A stretch of DNA of 64,000 bases from Desulfovibrio sp. TomC (GCF_000801335.2 NZ_JSEH01000003.1:186001-250000); one strand, 5' to 3'. Counted from the stretch's first letter, positions 51,375 to 59,159 are shown. Numbers and translations: made by a program. Notes: a model not told the origin generated them from the sequence alone.

Positions 51375-52763
51375 TCAGCCGACGGCCACCGGCAGCCCGG
51401 CCCGGGTCCAGGCCGTCATGCCGCCGGCCACCGAACGCACCTGGGTGCAGCCCTTGGCGGCCAGGGCGCTGCCGATGATGTTGGAACGGTAGCCCGAACC
51501 GCACACCACGGCCACCGGGCCGGCAAAGCACAGGTCCACGCCGCCGTCCAGGATGTCGGCAAAGCTCTGATGGACGGCCTGGGCAATGTGTCCGGCTTCC
51601 CATTCGGCGTCGGTGCGCACGTCAAGGAGCGTTGGCGGGGTGGCGCTCCCCAGATCCACGGCCAGGTCGGCCACCGACAGTTGCCCCAGAGAAGCCACCC
51701 GCCGGCCGCTTCGGGTCCAGGCGGCCATGCCGCCGGCCAGATGGCCCAGGATGTCGTCGTAGCCGATGCGCAACAGTTCGACGCGCATGGCTCCGGCCCG
51801 CTCCCGGTTCTCGGCCACGAGCAGGATTTTCGAGTCCGGAGCCACGGACATGCCCACCCAGTTGGCGAGCTGCTTCTCAAAGCCGATGTTGAGGCTGCCC
51901 GGAATGTGTGTCCCGCCAAAGGCCGCCGCGTCCCGGGCGTCAATGACCACGGTGTCCTTGCCGGCCATGGCCGCTTCGAAGCGCTCCGGGGACAGCTCCC
52001 GGGCCATGGGGCAACGGTCGAGCAGCGGCGCACCCCGGCGGTTGGTCTCGATGATGTGGGAAAAACTCTTGGGCCGGGCCGGAAACCGGGCCATGACCGC
52101 CGCCTGGAAGCCGGCGAAATCGGCAAACCCCAGCATGGCGTTGGCCCGGCGCTCGTAGCCAAGCGTGGACACGCCCTTGGCGCTCATGCCCCGGCCGCAC
52201 AGCGACCCCTGGCCGTGGGCCGGGTAGACCTCCAGGTCGGCCGGGAGCCGGCCGAGAGTGGTGTAGAGGCTGTGGTACAGGTTCTCGACCTGTTCCTCCA
52301 GGATCTCCGCGCCGGGCAGATCGGGCCGGCCGATGTCGCCGACAAAGAGCACGTCGCCGGTCAGCACCAGGGCCGGTTCGGGCGAGCGGGCCAGATCGCT
52401 GACCACAAGCGACACGGAGTTGGGCGTGTGGCCCGGGGTAAAAAGCACTTCGAGGCGGGCCGTGCCCACGGTGATGCTCTGTCCTTCGGCCAGCGGCTCA
52501 AAGGGGTAGTCCACGCCGGCGGCCGGGTGGATGTGGATGGTCGCGCCGGTTGCCGCCCGCAGTTCCTGGCCGCCGCTTACGTGGTCGGCGTGGAGATGGG
52601 TTTCAATGACGTGCGTGATCCGCATGCCCTCGTCCCGGGCGATTTCCAGATACGGCCCAATATCGCGCCGGGGGTCCACCACCATGGCCTCGCCCACGGC
52701 CGGGCAGCCGACGACATAGGAAAAACAGCCCAGTCCGGGCGTGGTGATCTGCTTGAAATACAT
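51375..52763 (-). CDS. MBL-fold plus two rhodanese domains (persulfide dioxygenase-like)
   Basis: A 462-aa sulfur-metabolism protein. The N-terminal MBL domain (about 1-245) has THLHADHVSGG, FTPGHTPNS, TGDVLFVGDIG and VYPAHGQGS, the ETHE1/persulfide dioxygenase style. Rhodanese domain 1 (about 265-355) lacks the active-site Cys (loop reads LLVAENRERAGAM), so it is probably inactive. Rhodanese domain 2 (about 370-460) has the loop VVCGSGYRSN with a Cys. Oxygen-dependent activity would be odd in a strict anaerobe; sulfane-sulfur handling or oxygen defence is possible. ATG at 52763 follows AAGGAGGCAGAC. Confidence 0.92.
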   Translation of the reverse strand: MYFKQITTPGLGCFSYVVGCPAVGEAMVVDPRRDIGPYLEIARDEGMRITHVIETHLHADHVSGGQELRAATGATIHIHPAAGVDYPFEPLAEGQSITVGTARLEVLFTPGHTPNSVSLVVSDLARSPEPALVLTGDVLFVGDIGRPDLPGAEILEEQVENLYHSLYTTLGRLPADLEVYPAHGQGSLCGRGMSAKGVSTLGYERRANAMLGFADFAGFQAAVMARFPARPKSFSHIIETNRRGAPLLDRCPMARELSPERFEAAMAGKDTVVIDARDAAAFGGTHIPGSLNIGFEKQLANWVGMSVAPDSKILLVAENRERAGAMRVELLRIGYDDILGHLAGGMAAWTRSGRRVASLGQLSVADLAVDLGSATPPTLLDVRTDAEWEAGHIAQAVHQSFADILDGGVDLCFAGPVAVVCGSGYRSNIIGSALAAKGCTQVRSVAGGMTAWTRAGLPVAVG

Positions 52764-52807
52764 GTCTGCCTCCTTGCGTGCGGTCGCGTCTTGGACGGGG
52801 CTGGCCT

Positions 52808-53016
52808 GCCCGCAGCCGGTGGGGAGCAGCCGGCCGCCCGAACGGCGGGCCAGGGCGGCCTCGCCCGTGCCGTGTCCGGTATAGACGGTTTTAACGGCAA
52901 AGGCAGCCAGGGTGCGCTCGATTCGCTGCGAGGCCCCCCAGACCGACCAGCCGTGCTCAAAGGCCAGGGCGGGATCGGCGCTGCGGGTTGCCCGCCAGGA
53001 TGCGCAGGGTGGCCAT
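52808..53016 (-). pseudogene. Internally deleted MBL-fold gene remnant
   Basis: Starting at ATG 53016, MATLRILAGNPQ resembles the start of dihydropterin-type MBL proteins. After a frame change comes DPALAFEHGWSVWG, the next block of that family, then at once QRIERTLAAF, VKTVYTGHGTGEAA and LLPTGCG, which resemble the C-terminal end. The zinc-binding middle (about 180 residues) is absent. No stop closes the remnant before the downstream MBL-rhodanese gene. Confidence 0.5.
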
Positions 53017-53026
53017 GAGGACGTCC

Positions 53027-53392
53027 TTATCCGCCAAGGGTGGTCAGAGTGGCCAGCAGGGTTCTGGCCTCGTTTGGCCCTGGGCCGGGGGACAGGCGCA
53101 TGAGGATGCCCAGGCCCTCGCCGGCCTCGTGGAAGGCCTCGTCGGTGAGCGGCGAGACCACGGCCGAGGTGACGCAGGCATTGATTTCGATCAGGCGGCT
53201 GACCAGGGCCAGGGCCGTCATGTCCGGCAGGTCGCCGTCCACCAGGCACAGGGTGGGCGGTTCATGGCGCACGGCTTCCTGGGCGGCCTTGGCGCTGGGG
53301 GCGAGGTCCACCCGGCAGCCGGCCTCGGCCAGGGCGGCAAGAAACGGGGCCAGGGCCTCGGGCTGGTGGCTGGCAATCAGGATATGGGCCAT
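53027..53392 (-). CDS. Single-domain receiver-like protein
   Basis: A 121-aa stand-alone receiver-like protein (MAHILIASHQPEALAPFL...). The central Asp is kept in TLCLVDGDLPDMTAL, but the N-terminal acidic pair is missing (ASHQ instead of DD-type), so metal-assisted phosphorylation is doubtful. It could be a pseudo-receiver that signals by binding. It lies between the FmdB zinc-ribbon gene and the MBL remnant, all on the minus strand, at the downstream end of the ORP/Mrp cluster. Confidence 0.75.
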   Translation of the reverse strand: MAHILIASHQPEALAPFLAALAEAGCRVDLAPSAKAAQEAVRHEPPTLCLVDGDLPDMTALALVSRLIEINACVTSAVVSPLTDEAFHEAGEGLGILMRLSPGPGPNEARTLLATLTTLGG

Positions 53393-53394
53393 GC

Positions 53395-53649
53395 TCAACC
53401 CGCCTTGCCGCAGCACGAGCCGGGACCGGCGCAACCGGCAGCCTGTCCGGGCCGGGAGCCGCAGCAGCCGTGGTCGGAGGGGCCGGGCCGGCCGCCGGAG
53501 GCCGCCTTGCCGGTGAGCGAACTGGTGGCCGAAAGCAGTTTTCGGGCCGGCGCGCCGCACTGGGGGCAGGCCGGGGCGTCGGCGACGCCAGGACTGAGCA
53601 CTTCGCCGGCAAAGGAGCAGGCGTCGCAGACAATTTCATAAAGCGGCAT
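53395..53649 (-). CDS. FmdB-family zinc-ribbon protein
   Basis: An 84-aa protein. MPLYEIVCDACSFAGE and APACPQCGAPARKLLSA give the FmdB CxxC...CxxC zinc ribbon. The C-terminal tail is Gly/Cys-rich (HGCCGS, CAGPGSCCGKAG), as in many members. These proteins may regulate or assist metal-enzyme genes. ATG at 53649 follows ATGGAGAAAAT. The stop lies 2 bp before the receiver-like gene. Confidence 0.85.
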   Translation of the reverse strand: MPLYEIVCDACSFAGEVLSPGVADAPACPQCGAPARKLLSATSSLTGKAASGGRPGPSDHGCCGSRPGQAAGCAGPGSCCGKAG

Positions 53650-53763
53650 ATTTTCTCCATTTTCGGCCGGAAAGACAACTCCTTCCGACCGTGTGGGCGC
53701 ATGGTGCGCTCGTGCACATCGCTTTCGCAACTCCCCTCTTGGCGGGGGGCCTGGTCAACGGTT

Positions 53764-53912
53764 GTTCCCGTCAAGTGCAGGCTGTCCCGGTCCACAACCG
53801 ACCGGCTTGCCAGCCAACGCCAAGAATCCCTTGAAAACTTCCCCATTTGCGGGGGTCCGGGGGGATCATCCCCCCGGTGGGGTCCGGGGCAAAGCCCCGG
53901 CCGCCGGAGGCA
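53764..53912 (+). repeat. Dispersed palindromic element, type A copy 2
   Basis: 149 bp, beginning TTCCCGTCAAG and ending GCCGCCGGAGGCA (53900-53912). It shares the palindrome CCGGGGGGATCATCCCCCCGG and differs from copy 1 by a 22-bp extra hairpin, GGGGTCCGGGGCAAAGCCCCGG. It fills most of the 282-bp gap between the FmdB and NifX-like genes (53650-53931), in which no gene is seen. Confidence 0.75.
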
Positions 53913-53931
53913 TCTCTTTTTCTCACACGAA

Positions 53932-54312
53932 CTACGCGCAACCGCCGCCGCAGGTCTGGTTGCGGTCAAAGGGAACCAGGGTTCCGGCCAGGAAGGCGTC
54001 CACGGCTTCTTTGACCGAGGCGGCGTCGCCGCCGTGGTAGACCGTGATGCCGACCTGGGCAAAGCCCATGAGCGGGCGCATGCCCATGCCGCCGGCCAGG
54101 AGCACCTGGACGCCGTTTTGGGACAGGTGGTTGACCGGGGCCATGCAGCCGCCGTGGACGTGGGGCATGTTGTCCAGGGTGGCGATGCTGGCTACGCGGC
54201 CGTCGGCCACATCGACCAGGGTGTAGCAGTCGCAGTGGCCAAAATGGGCGCCGACTTCGCTGTCAAGGCCGCCGGGCTGGGTCGAGGGAATAGCGATACG
54301 GATGGTTTCCAT
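53932..54312 (-). CDS. NifX/NifB-like cofactor-binding protein
   Basis: A 126-aa protein of the dinitrogenase iron-molybdenum cofactor-binding (NifX/NafY/VnfX) family. It opens IRIAIPSTQPGGLDSEVGAHFGHC and has MPHVHGGCMAPVNHLS and VLLAGGMGMRPLMGF with a C-terminal TCGGGCA. The His and Cys clusters suggest Fe/Mo cluster binding. It follows the first ferredoxin-MinD gene by 16 bp. The family includes the orange protein and its partners. Confidence 0.88.
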   Translation of the reverse strand: METIRIAIPSTQPGGLDSEVGAHFGHCDCYTLVDVADGRVASIATLDNMPHVHGGCMAPVNHLSQNGVQVLLAGGMGMRPLMGFAQVGITVYHGGDAASVKEAVDAFLAGTLVPFDRNQTCGGGCA

Positions 54313-54328
54313 GGGTGTAATCCTTTTT

Positions 54329-55228
54329 TTAGAGGGGTTGCAGTTGCGGCCGGGATGGGGCGGCAGCCAGGGCGGCGACGGTCTGCCAGAGGTCGGCCAG
54401 GGTGTTGGCCAGGGGGCCGCCGTATTCGGGCAGGGTGACCCGGGCGGTCATGGCCCGGACTACATCGGGGCTGTAGGGCAGCCGTCCGATGACGGGGCGG
54501 CCGGTGTCGGCGCAGAAATCCCCGATCCGGGCCGCTTCGTCGGCATTGAGGTCGGCCTTGTTGAGGATGACGGCGCTTGGCAGCCGGAAATGGTCGCACA
54601 GACTGGCTACCCGGATGAGGTCGTGGGTTCCCGACGGGGTCGGCTCGGTGACCAGCACGGCCAGATTGGCCCCGGACAGGGAACTGACCACCGGGCAGGC
54701 AATGCCGGGCGCGCCGTCGCTGATGATAAAGTCCAGGCCCCGGGCCTTGGCCAGGGCCTTGGCCTTGCTGCGCAACAGCGCCACCAACCGGCCGGAATTT
54801 TCCGCCCCGGGATCGAGTTGGGCATGGACCAGCGGGCCAAAGCGGGTGTCGGACACGGCGCTCAAGCCGCAGGTGCGCGGGGTGAAGTCGATGGCTTGCC
54901 TGGGGCACAGGGCCACGCAGACCTTGCAGCCTTCGCAGTGCGCGGGGTTGACGGCGTAGTGGCCTTCCGGCGTCTGGACCACGGCCCCGAAGCGGCAGCG
55001 TCCGGCGCATTCGCCGCAGCCGTCGCAGGCGTCGGCATGCACCGAAGCCAGATGGCCGGCCACGAAGGCCTCGCGCAGGGTGTTGGTTGGCGCAAGCAGG
55101 ATGTGGAGATCCGGGGCGTCCACGTCGAGGTCGCACAGGACGGCGTTTTGGGCCAGGGCGGCAAAGGCGGCGGTGACCGAGGTTTTGCCGGCTCCGCCCT
55201 TGCCGCTTAAGATCACGATCTCACGCAT
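54329..55228 (-). CDS. Ferredoxin-containing MinD/ParA-type ATPase 1
   Basis: A 299-aa P-loop ATPase. The deviant Walker A is VILSGKGGAGKTS, and between the nucleotide motifs a two-cluster ferredoxin domain is inserted (about 62-112: CDGCGECAGRC, CEGCKVCVALC). Later motifs are FIISDGAPGIACPV (Walker B-like) and VILNKADLN. Matches the DVU2103/2104-type MinD ATPases of the ORP cluster, linked to septum positioning in D. vulgaris. Its start overlaps the second ATPase gene by 8 bp. Confidence 0.92.
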   Translation of the reverse strand: MREIVILSGKGGAGKTSVTAAFAALAQNAVLCDLDVDAPDLHILLAPTNTLREAFVAGHLASVHADACDGCGECAGRCRFGAVVQTPEGHYAVNPAHCEGCKVCVALCPRQAIDFTPRTCGLSAVSDTRFGPLVHAQLDPGAENSGRLVALLRSKAKALAKARGLDFIISDGAPGIACPVVSSLSGANLAVLVTEPTPSGTHDLIRVASLCDHFRLPSAVILNKADLNADEAARIGDFCADTGRPVIGRLPYSPDVVRAMTARVTLPEYGGPLANTLADLWQTVAALAAAPSRPQLQPL

Positions 55229-56099
55229 GGTTGCCCCCCCTGGCAAAGGCCGCAATGGAGCGGGCCAGTTCGTGGCAGATGGCCCGGTAATGCGCCCCGA
55301 CGTCGGGGAGGAGTCCGCCCCGGGCGTAGGTCTCGGCCACGGCCCGGTCGTCGGCAATGGTGGCCAGCACCGGCAGCTTGTGCTCCCGGCACAGGTCCAG
55401 AAGCTGGGGCGTGCCGTCGCTTGAGCGATTGACCACCACGGCCATGGGCTTGCCCAGGGGCGAAAAGGCCTCCACCGCCAGCAGGAAGTCGTGGAGGCCA
55501 AAGGGCGTGGGTTCGGCCACCAGTACGATGGCGTCGGCGGCGGACACGCTGGTCATGGCCGGACAACTCACCCCGGGCGGGGCGTCCAGGAGGACGTCGC
55601 CGGCCGGGTCGGCCACTGCGGCCAGACGGCGCAGCACGGCCCGGATCAGCGGCGGGCTTTGGGACTCGCCAATGCGCAGGCGTCCGGCCAGAAAGTCGGT
55701 CGTGCCGCTGGCCCCTTCCTCGATATGGCCCAGTTCCCGCGTCCCGGCCTTGATGGCTCCGGACGGGCACACGGCCAGACAGCCGCCGCAGCCGTGGCAC
55801 ATCTCCGGGAAGACCAACGGCTTGCCGGCCATGACCGTCACTGCCCCGAACTGGCACAGCTCCCGGCAGGCCCCGCAGTCCGAGCAGGGCGCGGTCGCGT
55901 CCACCACCGGGATTTCCAGGCTGGCCGCACTGGCCCGGCGGATGACCGGGCGCAGGAAGAGGTGCAGGTTGGGTTCTTCCACATCCAGATCAACCACGGT
56001 CAGGGGCCGCATCAAGGCCTCGCTCCACACCGTAGCCAAGGCTGCCGAGATGGTGGTCTTGCCGGTGCCGCCCTTGCCGCTGGCAATGGCAACGAGCAT
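55221..56099 (-). CDS. Ferredoxin-containing MinD/ParA-type ATPase 2
   Basis: A 292-aa paralogue of the preceding ATPase. Walker A is IASGKGGTGKTT; two 4Fe-4S motifs sit at about 70-115 (CSDCGACRELC, CHGCGGCLAVC); DVLLDAPPGVSCP and VLVAEPTPFG follow. It overlaps the other ATPase by 8 bp and starts 1 bp from the orange-protein gene, so all are co-transcribed. Paired MinD ATPases are a mark of the ORP complex. The two probably form a heterodimer. Confidence 0.92.
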   Translation of the reverse strand: MLVAIASGKGGTGKTTISAALATVWSEALMRPLTVVDLDVEEPNLHLFLRPVIRRASAASLEIPVVDATAPCSDCGACRELCQFGAVTVMAGKPLVFPEMCHGCGGCLAVCPSGAIKAGTRELGHIEEGASGTTDFLAGRLRIGESQSPPLIRAVLRRLAAVADPAGDVLLDAPPGVSCPAMTSVSAADAIVLVAEPTPFGLHDFLLAVEAFSPLGKPMAVVVNRSSDGTPQLLDLCREHKLPVLATIADDRAVAETYARGGLLPDVGAHYRAICHELARSIAAFARGGNHA

Positions 56100-56100
56100 G

Positions 56101-56433
56101 TCAGGCGTCCTGGCCGGCCCGGTATCGGGCCACGGCCTGCCCGACGGTCAGCCCTTCCAGGCCCTCGACCACGGCCACGCCGGCCGCAGACAGGGCGCTG
56201 GCCGCCTTGGGGCCGACCACGCCGGAGAGCAGCACCGTGGCTCCGGCCTCGGCGATGCGCCGGGCCGCCTCGATGCCGGCTCCGTGGGCCATGGCCTGGG
56301 AGCCGCCGTTGTCGATGTAGCGGGTGGCTCCGGCCCCATCCACGATGACAAAGCCGGCGGCCCGGCCAAAACGCGGGTCCACGGCGTCGTCCAGGGTAGG
56401 GCCTTCGCTGCTGATGGCTATTGTCTTGCTCAT
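56101..56433 (-). CDS. orp: Orange protein-like NifX family protein
   Basis: A 110-aa protein of the NifX family. ISSEGPTLDDAVDPRFGRA, FVIVD and the block IDNGGSQAMAHGAGIEAA, then VLLSGVVGPKAASAL, fit the orange protein (ORP), which in Desulfovibrio binds a Mo-Cu sulfide cluster non-covalently. It has no cysteine, consistent with that mode. It lies between a MinD ATPase and a NifU-like gene. The symbol is given by similarity recalled from D. vulgaris/D. gigas and needs alignment. Confidence 0.8.
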   Translation of the reverse strand: MSKTIAISSEGPTLDDAVDPRFGRAAGFVIVDGAGATRYIDNGGSQAMAHGAGIEAARRIAEAGATVLLSGVVGPKAASALSAAGVAVVEGLEGLTVGQAVARYRAGQDA

Positions 56434-56466
56434 GTGGGTCTCCGTGCCGTCTGCTCGGGCCTGGGC

Positions 56467-56955
56467 CTAGGCAGAAGGCGATTGTTCGGTGTGTTGCCCG
56501 TCGGCCAGCGCCCCGCTGTGGATCATCCAGTGGTGCACGGCCTCGCGCACGGCTGCGGCAGCCAGATAGGCGCAGTGGCGGTCGTCGTCGGGAAACCGGC
56601 CAACGGCAGCCACAATGGCGGCTTCGTCGATGTCCACGGCCTCGTCGAGCGAGGTGCCGGCGGCCAGTCGGGCGGCGGTGGCGGCGGCGATGAGGCTTGA
56701 GGCGCAGCCGTCGGTATTGAAATCCGTGGCCACAATGCGCTCGCCGGCCACGGCAATGGCAATGGAAATGGTGTCGCCGCAGGAGCCCTTGACCGTGCCG
56801 ACGCTGGTCGGTTCGCTCAGCCGGGCGCGGTCCGGGGCGTCGCGCCAGATGGCGTAGCCGCGCTCGCCGAAGCGGGCCACGAGATCGGCCTGCTGCTCCT
56901 CCTCAAAGACGTCGAGCATCATGTCCAGGGTGTCGGCGTCGGGGCTAGTCGGCAT
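56467..56955 (-). CDS. NifU/IscU-like iron-sulfur scaffold
   Basis: A 162-aa scaffold-type protein. GSCGDTISIAIAV, DFNTDGCASSLIAAATAA and DRHCAYLAAAAVREAVHHW keep the three conserved Cys positions of IscU-fold proteins. An N-terminal region (about 1-45) is helical. ATG at 56955 follows AAAGGAGACGGCCG and overlaps the end of the Mrp gene by 11 bp. It may build clusters for Mrp, the MinD-ferredoxins or ORP. Confidence 0.87.
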   Translation of the reverse strand: MPTSPDADTLDMMLDVFEEEQQADLVARFGERGYAIWRDAPDRARLSEPTSVGTVKGSCGDTISIAIAVAGERIVATDFNTDGCASSLIAAATAARLAAGTSLDEAVDIDEAAIVAAVGRFPDDDRHCAYLAAAAVREAVHHWMIHSGALADGQHTEQSPSA

Positions 56956-57799
56956 CGGCCGTCTCCTTTTTCCCTCCCACGGCCTGAACGGCGGCGGCGA
57001 TGATATCCTTGAAGGCCAGGGCGGCCGGGCTTTTGCCGGCCACAGCCAGATAGACGTCGCCGTCGTCGCCCGAACGGGCCACTTCCGGGTCGATGGGGAT
57101 GCGGCCCAGGAATGGAACCTGGACTTCCTCGGCCAGACGCTCGCCGCCGCCGGTGCTGAAGATGTGGTGCACCGAGCCGCAGTCCGGGCAGGCAAAGCCG
57201 CTTAAATTTTCCACAATGCCGAGGATCGGGTTGCCCATCTGGCGGCAGAAGGTGACCGAGCGGCGCACGTCGTCCACAGCCACGTCCTGGGGCGAAGTGA
57301 CGATGAGGGCCATGGCCTTGGGGCCGAAAATCTGGAGCACGGACAGGGGTTCGTCGCCGGTGCCGGGCGGGCAGTCGACCACCAGCACGTCGCGCTCGCC
57401 CCAGTTCACCTGCTCGGCCAACTGGGCAATGACCCCGGCCTTGGCCGGTCCGCGCCAGATGACGGCATCGTCTTTGCCCGGCAGCAGAAAGCCGATGGAC
57501 ATGACGCCGAGATTCCAATGCCACTCCACGGGCAGCATGCCTTTTTCCGATATTTCCGGGTGATAGCCGGTCAGTTTTAACAGGCGCGGGATGCTCGGAC
57601 CGTGGACATCGACGTCCAGGAGCCCGGTTTTGAGGCCTTCCATGGCCAGTCCGGCGGCCAGATTGGCCGAAACCGTGGATTTGCCCACGCCGCCTTTGCC
57701 GGACAGGACGACGATGACGGCAGCCACCTTGTCGAGTCCGGTGGATTTGGGGGGAGGGGCGATTGCTTCATTCAAGTCGCGAAGGCCTTGCTCATTCAT
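56945..57799 (-). CDS. Mrp/NBP35-type P-loop ATPase
   Basis: A 284-aa cytoplasmic iron-sulfur carrier ATPase. Walker A VLSGKGGVGKSTVSANLA, LLDVDVHGPSIPRLL, and the GFACPDCGSVHHIF loop with the CxxC cluster motif. Mrp proteins bind a labile 4Fe-4S cluster and transfer it to targets. In D. vulgaris the Mrp-like DVU2109 works with ORP. Start ATG at 57799 overlaps the end of the preceding gene (ATGA) and overlaps the NifU-like gene at its own end. Confidence 0.94.
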   Translation of the reverse strand: MNEQGLRDLNEAIAPPPKSTGLDKVAAVIVVLSGKGGVGKSTVSANLAAGLAMEGLKTGLLDVDVHGPSIPRLLKLTGYHPEISEKGMLPVEWHWNLGVMSIGFLLPGKDDAVIWRGPAKAGVIAQLAEQVNWGERDVLVVDCPPGTGDEPLSVLQIFGPKAMALIVTSPQDVAVDDVRRSVTFCRQMGNPILGIVENLSGFACPDCGSVHHIFSTGGGERLAEEVQVPFLGRIPIDPEVARSGDDGDVYLAVAGKSPAALAFKDIIAAAVQAVGGKKETADAD

Positions 57800-58248
57800 G
57801 ATGGTTCGTACTCCGTAGGGATGACCCCGCACCCGGGCCGCCCCGGGAACCGGCCCTGGCGGCCGGGTTGGCGGCGGCCGGGGCTGGCTCCCGGGGCGAG
57901 CAGGGTTTCGAGGCGGTTTTGGGCCAAGGCGGCGATGACCGTGGGCACATCTCCGGCAATCCAGGGGGCTACGGCGATGCCGTACCGGGCAAACGGGGCG
58001 AGGCAGCAGCAGGTGGCCCCGCCGCACACAAGCAGGGCCACGCCGGTCTGGGCCAGCAATGCAGCCAGTCCGGGCAGTCCGTCGGCCGGCATGCCCCAGA
58101 CGGCCTCGGCCGACAGGAGACCAGCCTCAAGACGGTAACAGCGAAAGGCCGAAGCCGTTTCCAGCAGGGAGGCCAATCGCCCGCCATGGCAGGCCAGGCA
58201 GATCCTGTGGCATCGGGGGGGCATTCGGTCATGGGGCGTAGGGGGCAT
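57796..58248 (-). CDS. NifX-like protein, first gene of the ORP/Mrp cluster
   Basis: A 150-aa protein with NifX-like RICLACHGGRLASLLETASAF and a triple-Cys LLVCGGATCCCLAPFARYG, then a low-complexity Gly/Arg/Pro tail. It may bind a metal cluster. ATG at 58248 follows GCGAGGTTTCGCC; an upstream ATG at 58305 lacks a ribosome-binding site and would lie beyond the predicted sigma-54 transcription start, so it is rejected. The gene heads the transcript. Confidence 0.8.
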   Translation of the reverse strand: MPPTPHDRMPPRCHRICLACHGGRLASLLETASAFRCYRLEAGLLSAEAVWGMPADGLPGLAALLAQTGVALLVCGGATCCCLAPFARYGIAVAPWIAGDVPTVIAALAQNRLETLLAPGASPGRRQPGRQGRFPGRPGCGVIPTEYEPS

Positions 58249-58270
58249 GGCGAAACCTCGCCCGATAAGA

Positions 58271-58287
58271 GGCAGGAACCGTGCCAA
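58271..58287 (-). promoter_or_regulatory. Candidate sigma-54 promoter of the ORP/Mrp cluster
   Basis: Minus strand TGGCAC (58281-58286), 5 bp, CTGCC (58271-58275), compared with the consensus TGGCAC-N5-TTGCW. It sits 23 bp before the ATG at 58248. Sigma-54 control of ORP genes is known in D. vulgaris. Confidence 0.6.
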
Positions 58288-58313
58288 CAAGTTATCGTCA
58301 GTCATGGCAGGAT

Positions 58314-58332
58314 GTTGTCATTTAGAGACAAC
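58314..58332. promoter_or_regulatory. Perfect inverted repeat upstream of the sigma-54 promoter
   Basis: GTTGTC and GACAAC with 7 bp between, about 30 bp upstream of the -24 box. It is a candidate activator site, though it is closer than typical enhancers. Confidence 0.5.
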
Positions 58333-58502
58333 CGGAGACGGCTTCTCCGGGCGAATTATTCGCCGAAAACGCCTCGTGGAGGCGTATTTATCGCCCGAAA
58401 AGAACTGTGGTCCGGTCGGAGTGGGCCGGACAATGGCGGTGGGCGGGCCACTGGAGGAGGGGCGTTGGGCTGATAATTCGCCCAAAATGACGGATGCGGG
58501 CG

Positions 58503-58529
58503 AAAAAAAAGCCGGGACAGGGTCCCGGC
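58503..58529 (-). terminator. Rho-independent terminator of the NYN gene
   Basis: Minus strand GCCGGGAC-CCT-GTCCCGGC followed by T8. It lies 27 bp after the NYN stop. The interval 58333-58502 holds no gene. Confidence 0.92.
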
Positions 58530-58556
58530 CGGAAGGCTCAACAGAGGAGGTCCGGG

Positions 58557-59159
58557 CTATGGGGCCACGGGCCTGGGTTCGCGGGCGACTTCCTGGGCAA
58601 AGTCGTCGATCCACCAGATGCGGTCGGCCCGGCACTGGAGATCAGTGGAGACGCCGTTTTTAAAGACGAGCAACTCGAACTGTTTGTTTTTTTCCGTAAT
58701 GTATTCCACGGCGTCCAAAAGATCGCTGTCGCCGGAGGAGAGGATCAAGGTGTCATAGTTCTCAATATGGGTCAGGGCCAGGGTGGCCAGGCCGACGTCC
58801 ACGCCTTTTTGCTGTTCGCGGCTCAGGCGATGGGTCCGGTCATGGGAGCAGGTGATGGGAACCTTGCGACGGCACTGTTCGCAGTAGAGCTCGCCGATTT
58901 CGCTGGTGCGCAGTTCGTAGAGCTTGGTGATGATTTTCGGTCCCTGGGGCGGGGCGGAGCGCATCCAATTGTAGAAAGCAACCTGGGAATCGGGGGTGGG
59001 ATTGGGCACGGAGTTGAGATAATAGGCGCGCCAAATAGGGCTTTCGGCTTCCAATTTGTTGCGCAGTTTGACGTAGTCGATGCTATATTCCCTATTGTAG
59101 TAGGATTGGCCTCTGTACATATACCCGGCATCAATCAGCCACAGTCTTCGATTGGTCAT
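58557..59159 (-). CDS. NYN domain protein (LabA/DUF88-like) with Cys insertion
   Basis: A 200-aa NYN (PIN-like) domain protein, a predicted nuclease. LWLIDAGYMYRG has the first acidic residue, QQKGVDVGLATLAL the second and LSSGDSDLLDAVEYI the third. Between them (about residues 88-112) is ELYCEQCRRKVPITCSHDRTH, a Cys/His-rich insertion that may bind zinc. The ribosome-binding site GAAGGATGTACC precedes ATG at 59159, and the upstream DNA is AT-rich. RNA processing or defence roles have been proposed for the family. Confidence 0.88.
   Translation of the reverse strand: MTNRRLWLIDAGYMYRGQSYYNREYSIDYVKLRNKLEAESPIWRAYYLNSVPNPTPDSQVAFYNWMRSAPPQGPKIITKLYELRTSEIGELYCEQCRRKVPITCSHDRTHRLSREQQKGVDVGLATLALTHIENYDTLILSSGDSDLLDAVEYITEKNKQFELLVFKNGVSTDLQCRADRIWWIDDFAQEVAREPRPVAP

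Noticed and set aside
58249-58305. ATG at 58305 as start of the first ORP-cluster gene
   Set aside because: No ribosome-binding site, and it lies upstream of the predicted sigma-54 start.
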